From Candidatus Nomurabacteria bacterium (lineage in GTDB: Bacteria; Patescibacteriota; Saccharimonadia; Saccharimonadales; UBA7683): 48,649 bases of DNA. Positions 43,005 through 48,649 of the stretch are shown in pieces. The translations under genes were made by a program, and so were the position numbers. The notes beneath the pieces are model-generated. The model ran no database searches, was not told where the DNA came from, and worked only from the letters and a program-made list of their open reading frames with translations. The stretch is taken from positions 1-48,649 of the forward strand of contig JACKGR010000005.1 in NCBI GenBank assembly GCA_020631895.1. The letters are read 5' to 3'. Numbering within the stretch: the first letter of the stretch is position 1; each line of letters begins with the position of its first letter.

Positions 43005-43736
43005 ATGTTTTCTCCAGACCTAGAAGAAGTTAGGCTCAAATACTTTAGCCATCGCGACCGTACAGCCGACTCGCAAGCCATTGCTCGTATTGTAGGAGGT
43101 GGCATTGGCAGCACAGATCAGACGTTCGAATCTCCTTTTGACAGTCAAAATCCAATACACCAAATTGGTAAACAGCAGTACACCGAGTTCCGTGCTGCTG
43201 CGCAGGAAGCAAACGAGATGGATCTGCCATGGTCAGAGGTAGAGCATGGTTTTATTGCTATATCAAGCGGGATAATTAAGTGTATTCATGCATATATAAG
43301 ATATTGTGAAGCAATCTCAGAAGCCCATTACGATAAATCTCAGCTCAAGGCAGCATTAATAAACCCGCGGACAATCTCTTTCTTTTTGAAGATATCCAGT
43401 ATATCAGAGGTTGAAAATCGAGAGTACGAGGCTTTTTTCAATCTGAGAACCCCGTACAACGACGGCGACCATGGAGAGTTTGTGTTCAACCCTGATAGTA
43501 ACAGTTTTGATTCCGACCCAACGCTTGAGTCAGTTGCAGAAGAAGAGGCTGCCAATGCAAAACATGAGTTGATAAAACTTGGTATCGATAAATCTGAATT
43601 TGGCAATTGCCCTGCCACAAAATTCATCCCAACTTTCTGGAAGAATACAGTTGAGGTATGTGACAATTATGGCCTCCTCGACGAGCCGGTGCATGTAGAT
43701 AAAACTTGTGAGCGGCCATCAGATAGGACATACTAG
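43005..43736 (+). CDS. Hypothetical soluble protein
   Basis: A 243-residue protein of unknown family, acidic, without membrane segments. Helices dominate, and a C-terminal block (EFGNCPATKFIPTFWKNTVE) with a Cys-Pro-Ala could be a conserved core. TATAAT (42993-42998) ends 6 bases before the ATG, a clean leaderless start. It lies 5 bases before der and could be co-transcribed with it. Confidence 0.75.
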   Translation: MFSPDLEEVRLKYFSHRDRTADSQAIARIVGGGIGSTDQTFESPFDSQNPIHQIGKQQYTEFRAAAQEANEMDLPWSEVEHGFIAISSGIIKCIHAYIRYCEAISEAHYDKSQLKAALINPRTISFFLKISSISEVENREYEAFFNLRTPYNDGDHGEFVFNPDSNSFDSDPTLESVAEEEAANAKHELIKLGIDKSEFGNCPATKFIPTFWKNTVEVCDNYGLLDEPVHVDKTCERPSDRTY

Positions 43737-43741
43737 ACGTA

Positions 43742-45223
43742 ATGAGTAAAAAACTACCTGTTGTAGCTATTGTTGGGCGTGCAAATGTTGGAAAATCCAG
43801 CCTTTTTAATCGCGCGTTGCAGCGCCAAGAGGCTATAGTCGCTCGGGAAGCTGGTACAACCAGAGACTCTGTTTATCGAACAGTTAGTTTTGGACACCAT
43901 CACTTCTGGCTAGTCGATACTGCCGGTCTTAAAGATGCCGAAGATGATTTTGAGGCAACTATCCAAGAGCAAATAGAGGAGGCATCAGATGCAGCCGATG
44001 TGATAGTAGTTGTTGTAGAAGCTCAAACTGCCATCACAGATGAAGATCGCAGAGTTGCCAAAAAAGCCTTGAAAAGTAAAAAGCCGGTTATTTTAGTCAC
44101 TAACAAAGCTGATCAAATTGCCAAAAATGATTCTGACACTCCATGGGAGCGACTCGGTATCAAAACCATCGTCTCAACCAGCGCCACTCAGAGCCAGGGC
44201 ATCCACGAGCTGCTCAGCGCAATCACAGCACAGATACCTGCCAAAGAGGCGACCGTAGAAGATGATGTTCTGAGAATCGCTCTACTAGGCCGTCCAAACG
44301 TCGGCAAAAGTCACCTATTCAACACTCTTGCTAAAAAGCAGCAGGCCGTTGTAGCTAATGTAGCAGGAACTACCCGAGATGTTAACCGAGTTATGGTACG
44401 TTACCAAGGCCAAGATATTGAGCTCCTAGATACTGCCGGAATTAGAAAAAGCGGTAAAATTGAGCGTGGAATCGAGAAGTTTAGTGTTCTTAGATCGCTA
44501 CAAGCAATCGAGCAATCAGATGTTTGTTTACTGCTTATGGATGTAGAAGAGCACTCAACTGCACTAGACCAAAAGATTGCCGGGCTCGTTAAAGAGGCCG
44601 GTAAAGGTTTAATCATTGTAATCAGCAAGTGGGACAAGCTAAAAGCCCTTGAGGACGCCGCACCTGATGAAATCGATGAAGAAGTTGCACAAGAGGATCT
44701 ATCTAAAAAAGATAAAAAACGTCTGGCAAAATCTCAGAGCTACATCAAAGAGGTAGTTACCAAAAATGCTTTTACTAGAGACGGAATTGCCAACAGAGTG
44801 ACATATAACTTTCAATTTGTGCCCTGGGCTCAACTACTGTTTACTAGCGCCGTAACAGGACAAAACGTAGCCAAGATATTTGATCTTGCCATGGCAATAA
44901 ATACACGACGAAAGCAAACTATCAAAACCTCAGAGCTAAATAAGGTTCTGGCAAGCTCACTCAGCGCTCATCCGCCAGCTGGGCTAAAAGGTAGACACCC
45001 TAAGCCTCGATATTTTGTACAAGATGACACATCGCCACCAACCTTTAGGCTTTACGGTGCCCACCTTGAGTACCTACACTGGAGCTGGAAGCGCTTTTTA
45101 GAAAAGAACCTGAGGCAGGCCGCCGATTTTGACGGTACCCCAATAAAGTTCTACATGATGAACAATGAGCGAAAATCCGGAAAAACCAAAAAATTCCTAC
45201 CCAAAACTGACGAGAAAGACTAA
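43742..45223 (+). CDS. der: Ribosome-associated GTPase Der (EngA)
   Basis: Double-GTPase ribosome assembly factor of 493 residues. First G domain: GRANVGKSS (G1, from about residue 8), DTAGL (G3), TNKAD (G4). Second: GRPNVGKSH (from about 183), DTAGIRKSG, SKWD. The C-terminal KH-like domain ends HPPAGLKGRHPKPRYFVQ. Compared with typical Der, about 35-40 extra charged residues (DAAPDEIDEEVAQEDLSKKD) sit between the second G4 motif and G5. The second G1 ends in KSH rather than KSS/KST. Otherwise complete. Confidence 0.95.
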   Translation: MSKKLPVVAIVGRANVGKSSLFNRALQRQEAIVAREAGTTRDSVYRTVSFGHHHFWLVDTAGLKDAEDDFEATIQEQIEEASDAADVIVVVVEAQTAITDEDRRVAKKALKSKKPVILVTNKADQIAKNDSDTPWERLGIKTIVSTSATQSQGIHELLSAITAQIPAKEATVEDDVLRIALLGRPNVGKSHLFNTLAKKQQAVVANVAGTTRDVNRVMVRYQGQDIELLDTAGIRKSGKIERGIEKFSVLRSLQAIEQSDVCLLLMDVEEHSTALDQKIAGLVKEAGKGLIIVISKWDKLKALEDAAPDEIDEEVAQEDLSKKDKKRLAKSQSYIKEVVTKNAFTRDGIANRVTYNFQFVPWAQLLFTSAVTGQNVAKIFDLAMAINTRRKQTIKTSELNKVLASSLSAHPPAGLKGRHPKPRYFVQDDTSPPTFRLYGAHLEYLHWSWKRFLEKNLRQAADFDGTPIKFYMMNNERKSGKTKKFLPKTDEKD

Positions 45224-45247
45224 AAATAGTTACTGTATAATCAAATC

Positions 45248-45856
45248 ATGGCATTATTTCAGAGGTTTCAGAGAAACGATCAACTAGTCCAGGTTACTCA
45301 TGATATTCCAGTTGCTAGCGCTGTCGACGATGGTTTTATTAAACTTATTGTAGGTCTTGGCAATGTTGGCAAAGACTACGACGGCACACGTCATAATATT
45401 GGCTTTGCCGTAGTTGATGAGTATAGGCAAAAGAATAAGTTCCCAACCTGGCAAGAGAAGTCAAAGTTTAAAGCATATATTTCAGAAGATTTTCAAGATG
45501 GTAAAAAGGTTGTCCTAGCCAAACCAACCACACTAATGAACGCTAGTGGAGACTCCGTTCGCTCCCTTAAAGATTTTTATAAACTAGATAACAAAGATAT
45601 TGTAATTGTGCATGACGAACTAGATTTACCATTTGGAACTGTAAAACAGAAGCAGGGCGGAGGATCAGCCGGAAATAACGGATTGAAAAGCCTGATCAGC
45701 CAAATCGGTGAAGATTTCACTAGAATCCGTATTGGAATCAAAAATGAGTTAACCCAGAAGATGGACGCAGCCGATTTTGTCCTGTCTAAATTTTCAAAAG
45801 AAGAGAAGACTAAATTAAACAGTACCGTCTCTGAAGCTTGTAAAATACTGGACTAG
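45248..45856 (+). CDS. pth: Peptidyl-tRNA hydrolase
   Basis: Releases peptides from stalled peptidyl-tRNA. The 202-residue protein has the signature KLIVGLGNVGKDYDGTRHNI with catalytic His49 and Asn39, plus PTTLMNASGDSV, VHDELDLPFG and KQGGGSAGNNGLKSL. A 30-residue N-terminal extension precedes the usual start of the family. TATAAT (45236-45241) ends 6 bases before the ATG. Confidence 0.96.
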   Translation: MALFQRFQRNDQLVQVTHDIPVASAVDDGFIKLIVGLGNVGKDYDGTRHNIGFAVVDEYRQKNKFPTWQEKSKFKAYISEDFQDGKKVVLAKPTTLMNASGDSVRSLKDFYKLDNKDIVIVHDELDLPFGTVKQKQGGGSAGNNGLKSLISQIGEDFTRIRIGIKNELTQKMDAADFVLSKFSKEEKTKLNSTVSEACKILD

Positions 45857-45885
45857 TATATTTTTAGGTTTTTTGGCATAAGAAT

Positions 45886-45909
45886 AGCGCTCCCGGTTGG
45901 AGCGCTTTT
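45886..45909 (+). terminator. Terminator after pth
   Basis: AGCGCTCC/GGAGCGCT (45886-45893 with 45899-45906) with a CGGTT loop, followed by TTT(T)A. It closes the der-pth transcription unit and marks the edge of the host-like sequence before a GC-rich module. Confidence 0.8.
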
Positions 45910-45935
45910 AGCGAACTCGAAAACTACATGATGGG

Positions 45936-45976
45936 ATACCCCGGGTGGACCACGTTCTGGTGGTCCACCCGGGTAT
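45936..45976. terminator. GC-rich hairpin downstream of the GC-rich gene
   Basis: GGGTGGACCAC-type stem: 14 bp of CCGGGTGGACCAC/GTGGTCCACCCGG plus ATA/TAT beyond a one-base bulge. It lies 11 bases past the stop of the minus-strand gene at 45987-46487. It lacks a T-run, as do many terminators of GC-rich actinobacteria and their phages. Confidence 0.5.
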
Positions 45977-45986
45977 ACCCGTCGCC

Positions 45987-46487
45987 TCAGGTGCCCATGT
46001 AGCTGAAGCGCGATCGCCTGCCGATGACGAGCGTCGAGGGGTCGAGGTCCTCCAAGGGCATGACCATGCCCTCGCCGTCCTGGTCGGGCACCAACACGTA
46101 GGCGTGGCCATCTTCGTCCACACCGTCCAGGTACGCGACCATCTCGACCTCGGTCACCGCGATGACGACCGCGCCGTTGCCGGACGATCCGCCGGCGAAC
46201 GGAGGCATCGAGTGGTGGTTGGTGAGGGACTCGGCGTAGGCGACCGTGATCACGGCGGCGAGCTCATCGATGTGGTCCATCAGGACGTCGAAGTACACCA
46301 TCCTGGCGCACAACGAGCCCCAGAGGTCCAGCCGCTCCTCGATGGCGGCGCCGCTGTTCACGGCCTCGACGAGTTTGGTGTAGACGGCTTCGATGCCGGG
46401 GATCAGCCGAGTCGCCTCGGCACACGCCTCGGTGTACTCAGCCGCGCTCTCGGGTCCAGCTGCCATCATGACACATCGCATGCACAT
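45987..46487 (-). CDS. GC-rich orphan gene, foreign composition
   Basis: About 166 residues from ATG 46487, which follows GGGAGGAGG by 8 bases; the frame stays open to 46544. The coding part is strikingly GC-rich with mostly G or C third positions, against an AT-rich neighbourhood. The protein is acidic with helical first half (PESAAEYTEACAEATRLIPG, then LDLWGSLCARMVYFDVLMDH) and a beta-rich second half (VVIAVTEVEMVAYLDGVDED, HAYVLVPDQDGEGM). I recognise no family. Composition and the strong ribosome site suggest transfer from a GC-rich donor such as an actinobacterium or its phage; an assembly chimera must also be excluded. Confidence 0.7.
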   Translation of the reverse strand: MCMRCVMMAAGPESAAEYTEACAEATRLIPGIEAVYTKLVEAVNSGAAIEERLDLWGSLCARMVYFDVLMDHIDELAAVITVAYAESLTNHHSMPPFAGGSSGNGAVVIAVTEVEMVAYLDGVDEDGHAYVLVPDQDGEGMVMPLEDLDPSTLVIGRRSRFSYMGT

Positions 46488-46536
46488 GGCACGCCTCCTC
46501 CCAAATCGGTAAAGTTCGCGCCGGATTGCACGGTTG

Positions 46537-46596
46537 CTTTCCAAAAAGGGGTAGAAAAGAGATACTTAAACTTCTTCTCAACTCCTTTTTGGAAAG
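46537..46596 (-). promoter_or_regulatory. Inverted repeat in the leader of the GC-rich gene
   Basis: CTTTCCAAAAAGG (46537-46549) and its exact complement (46584-46596) enclose 34 bases. On the minus strand this forms a large hairpin in the leader, about 50 bases before the ribosome site. It could be a regulatory fold or the scar or end of an inserted element. Confidence 0.5.
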
Positions 46597-46661
46597 ATAT
46601 AGGCTGTAATTTTCAAGTTGCAATAGGAGCAAAATATTACATAAGCTCAACTATAAATGAC

Positions 46662-46691
46662 ATTATAGCATATTATGCACTATTTTGTCAA
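46662..46691 (-). promoter_or_regulatory. Consensus sigma70 promoter for the GC-rich gene
   Basis: On the minus strand TTGACA (46691-46686), 18 bases, TATAAT (46667-46662): both boxes are perfect. The start point near 46655 gives a leader of about 168 nt with the inverted repeat. This differs from the leaderless promoters of most other single genes here. Confidence 0.8.
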
Positions 46692-46724
46692 TACTAGTTA
46701 ATGGTAAAAATCGTTTCCATAAAC

Positions 46725-47129
46725 AACGCCCAGCAGGGGTGGGCACTGCTGGGCGTTGAATTCACCCTTCAACCCACCCGGATGAAACGTCAGTACGTGT
46801 CTCTCTCGACCGTCTGCGTCTCTTGCAAAAGCAAGAATCTGTTATGACTCACCGTTGAATTACTCCAACCAACCGAAGATGGTAGGGGTAGGGTTAAAGG
46901 GGTTAGAAGATCCTCTAGACTCGGCTTCAGACGAACAAGTGTTCTTGCCTAAGTTAAAAAGTGGAGGGTAAAAACTTTATGACTATCTGAGAGGACTTCC
47001 TAACATTTTCCGATTACTCGGAAGTGTTACAATGGGGTATAAAAGGTACTAAAGCAGATATATTCCGCTTACAAAGTACGATATTAGCATACTGAAGGTA
47101 CATTGTCAATGGTTTAAATAGATTATTGT
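46725..47129. other. Noncoding stretch upstream of dprA with several hairpins
   Basis: No gene seen in about 400 bases. Hairpins: AACGCCCAGCAG/CTGCTGGGCGTT (46725-46757, 12 bp), TCTTGC-AAAA-GCAAGA (46821-46836), and two mutually exclusive pairings near dprA, ACTTCC/GGAAGT (46995-47025) and TTCCG/CGGAA (47008-47023). TGTTACAAT near 47026-47033 could be an extended -10 for dprA with a leader of about 90 nt. The structure may be a regulatory leader or a short noncoding RNA. Confidence 0.45.
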
Positions 47130-47987
47130 ATGAAAATCAATATTATTTCAAAGAAGCATAACCAGTATCCGCCATATCTGTTAGAAATCGCTCATCCACC
47201 CAAACAGCTTTACTGCCTAGGAGAGCCCCTAGACAACTACACACCGTCAGTAACAATTGTCGGCAGTAGAAAGCTAAGTAACTACGGCAAAGATGCGACT
47301 TACCGTCTCGCATATGATCTGGCACAAGCCGGCGTAACGATAGTCAGTGGCCTAGCCCTTGGTGCCGACGGCATAGCTCACCAGGCTGCTCTAGATGCCA
47401 AAGGGCGTACAATTGCAATCCTTGCAGGGGGTCTAGATAGCATTCACCCCAGAACTCACCGAAACCTAGCAATAAATATCCTAAAACAAAAAGGTACAAT
47501 TTTAAGTGAATACCCGGAAGGGACAGCACCGCTGAAGCAGAATTTTGTAGCCAGGAATCGACTTGTAGCGGGCATATCCGATATTGTTATCGTTACTGAG
47601 GCTACAGAGGCCAGTGGGAGCCTGATCACCGCCAGATTCGCCATAGAACAGAATAAGTCAGTTTGCGCTGTACCAGGCCCCATAAACAGCCCTGGAAGCA
47701 TTGGGACCAACAATCTTCTCAAGAGTGGGGCTCATGTAGTAACCGAGGCCCAAGATGTCTTGAATTTACTAGGGATAGAGTCGGAGGCCAAAGCCCACCA
47801 ACAGGTGTTTGGTGACACAAAAGAGGAGCAAATCATCATCGACCTAATGAGATCAGGAATCACCGTACTCGAAGAGCTTCAACAAAAAAGTGATCTAGAG
47901 CCCGCAATATTCAGCCAAACCATAACAATGCTAGAGATAAGCAGTAAAATACGCCCCCTAGGCGCCGCTCACTGGACGTTGTCATAG
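47130..47987 (+). CDS. dprA: DNA-processing protein DprA
   Basis: Loads RecA on incoming single-stranded DNA during natural transformation. The 285-residue protein is of the Rossmann type: TPSVTIVGSRKLSNYGKDAT (G-S/T-R), VSGLALGADGIAHQAAL, AILAGGLDSIHPRTHRNLA, LSEYPEGTAPLKQNFVARNR, and VVTEATEASGSLITARFAIE. All match the DprA core. The C-terminal winged-helix part is short (about 60 residues). The gene sits between two GC-rich modules, in keeping with an organism that takes up DNA. Confidence 0.95.
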   Translation: MKINIISKKHNQYPPYLLEIAHPPKQLYCLGEPLDNYTPSVTIVGSRKLSNYGKDATYRLAYDLAQAGVTIVSGLALGADGIAHQAALDAKGRTIAILAGGLDSIHPRTHRNLAINILKQKGTILSEYPEGTAPLKQNFVARNRLVAGISDIVIVTEATEASGSLITARFAIEQNKSVCAVPGPINSPGSIGTNNLLKSGAHVVTEAQDVLNLLGIESEAKAHQQVFGDTKEEQIIIDLMRSGITVLEELQQKSDLEPAIFSQTITMLEISSKIRPLGAAHWTLS

Positions 47988-48073
47988 TGCTTAGTTGATG
48001 GGGAATAGTAAGTAGTTTTAGGTAGAAAATGGTTTTCCGACAACGTCGTAATAACCTGAAACGACAACAAAGT

Positions 48074-48147
48074 TAATTTCCCTGAGGTCGAGGACGTGGC
48101 TGAAGCCACCTTCAGGTGGGTGAGTCCCGCAGACCCCAGAGAAATTA
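48074..48147 (+). other. Compact structured RNA-like domain downstream of dprA
   Basis: A closing stem TAATTTC-C-CTG-A-GGTC / GACC-C-CAG-A-GAAATTA (48074-48089 with 48132-48147) has two symmetrical one-base mismatches. Inside, GGAC/GTCC (48092-48095 with 48124-48127) encloses GTGGC-TGAA-GCCAC (48096-48109) and a G-rich 3' part (GGTGGGTGA). This is the look of a riboswitch-like or small-RNA fold. No family recognised; hammerhead and common riboswitch cores do not match. Confidence 0.5.
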
Positions 48148-48351
48148 GTATTGTGGGAGTATCAAGTTATTACACATACGTTGAAAGTTTTATCACTTTT
48201 TCAAAAGTGAATCTAGTATGAGTACTTTGCTACTTTTTAAAAAAGTAGAATAAGCACTGACAAGCACCTCGTAAAATAAAAACAGGGTTTTGCTAACTGC
48301 GTAGGGTATCCCGATTTTAACTTTAGACTTTCGTTCTTTTGAACTCATCAG
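48148..48351. other. AT-rich noncoding spacer
   Basis: No gene seen. It contains TCACTTTT/AAAAGTGA and CTACTTTTT/AAAGTAG hairpins (about 48188-48250) without clear function. Confidence 0.35.
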
Positions 48352-48460
48352 TATAGATACACATCTATAGAGTCTGCACCGAGGGTGCTCTGATGGTCGC
48401 GCTTTCGCGCGCTCACCTGAGCATCACCTCGGGGCCTACACTGTGAGTGTAGGACTTTTT
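48352..48460 (+). ncRNA. Candidate structured RNA ending in a terminator
   Basis: TATAGAT-ACAC-ATCTATA (48352-48369) is followed by a long GC-rich hairpin: CCGAGG-G-TGCTC / GAGCA-TCA-CCTCGG (48379-48432) with an inner CGCGC-TTTC-GCGCG. The segment ends in CCTACACT-GTG-AGTGTAGG-AC-TTTTT (48435-48460), a good plus-strand terminator. I see no open frame with a ribosome site. Family unknown. Confidence 0.5.
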
Positions 48461-48509
48461 GGACGGATTAGCCGCCCGCTTTTTGCCCCATTGATTGGGG
48501 CCGGGTTGG

Positions 48510-48649
48510 TCAGGCCGCCACGTAGCCGGAGGTGCGGGCGAGATCGCTCTCGCCGAAGCACGCCCGGAACGGGTGATCCGGCTCGGCTGCCACGTGCTCC
48601 GTGAGGATCAGCCGATGCTGGACTTCGACGACCGTGACGTTGCCGTCAC
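48510..48649 (-). CDS. GC-rich gene fragment, 3' end only
   Basis: The last 45 codons of a minus-strand gene that enters from beyond the window edge, ending in TGA at 48512-48510. The visible protein end is VTVVEVQHRLILTEHVAAEP, then FRACFGESDLARTSGYVAA. Third positions are mostly G or C, as in the orphan gene at 45987-46487, while the DNA between them is AT-rich. A GCCCCA/TGGGGC hairpin lies just downstream (about 48485-48502). Family unknown; probably from the same kind of GC-rich donor. Confidence 0.65.
   Translation of the reverse strand, partial: DGNVTVVEVQHRLILTEHVAAEPDHPFRACFGESDLARTSGYVAA

Noticed and set aside
45945..46697. 250-codon plus-strand frame in the GC-rich region
   Set aside because: It is the antisense shadow of the GC-rich minus-strand gene; His/Val/Gly-rich composition is typical of such shadows and it has no ribosome site.
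46909..46923. GATCCTCTAGACTCG resembling a cloning-vector polylinker
   Set aside because: Only about 11 bases match and the flanks are unrelated to vectors; chance similarity is more likely.
1..48649. CRISPR array or insertion sequence
   Set aside because: No regularly spaced repeats, Cas genes or transposase motifs were seen on either strand.
1..48649. UGA recoding as in some Patescibacteria
   Set aside because: TGA ends several intact genes at the expected family length (for example dus, xth and msrA), and no conserved protein needs TGA as a sense codon.

Overview
The window looks like a piece of a small, AT-rich Patescibacteria genome, most likely Candidatus Saccharibacteria (TM7). I infer this from dense gene packing, short housekeeping proteins, many membrane-anchored proteins of unknown function, a reduced F-type ATP synthase operon, orphan glycosyltransferases and sortase, and ordinary use of TGA as a stop. 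The assignment comes from gene content and reading style, not from a marker-gene tree.

Layout. 1-4.0 kb: a broken HTH-Nudix gene, a membrane protein and a UvrD-like helicase fused to a RecB-type nuclease. 3.97-4.72 kb: an RNA-only stretch with a promoter-terminator small RNA, an odd tRNA and several strong stem-loops that I could not assign to a family. 4.7-6.6 kb: dus and a membrane protein. 6.6-13.6 kb (minus strand): atpB-E-F-H-A-G-D-orphan-C, with a stem-loop and a mini-cistron between atpE and atpF. 13.7-15.5 kb: an ArsR-controlled thiol-redox operon (ArsR, glutaredoxin, membrane thioredoxin, CcdA). 15.6-20.4 kb: an accessory cluster of unknown genes with a ParB-like protein and an orphan corrinoid adenosyltransferase. 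20.4-29.5 kb: nuclease, glycosyltransferases, a glycoside-hydrolase-like protein, smpB, xth, msrA and Nudix, with a decayed msrA fragment. 29.5-39.4 kb: tRNA-Leu, sortase, PEGA-domain protein, gltX, SpoU methyltransferase, a DUF3048 protein, a two-component pair and a HAD-like protein. 39.4-45.9 kb: tRNA-Glu with a duplicated 3' end, a second two-component pair, an RsuA-type pseudouridine synthase, der and pth. 45.9-48.6 kb: dprA flanked by two GC-rich minus-strand genes unlike their surroundings, with several structured noncoding segments.

Expression style. At many isolated genes a TATAAT-like -10 box lies only about 6-9 bases before the start codon, which implies leaderless mRNAs. Genes inside operons (atp, redox) carry Shine-Dalgarno sequences instead. 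The GC-rich gene at 46 kb is the opposite extreme: a consensus TTGACA/TATAAT promoter, a leader of about 170 nt and a GGAGG ribosome site.

Most worth following up: the RNA-only locus at 4.0-4.7 kb, including a tRNA with the alanine G3-U70 pair but no alanine anticodon; the GC-rich modules around dprA; the accessory ParB-like cluster; and the ArsR operators over the redox operon promoter.
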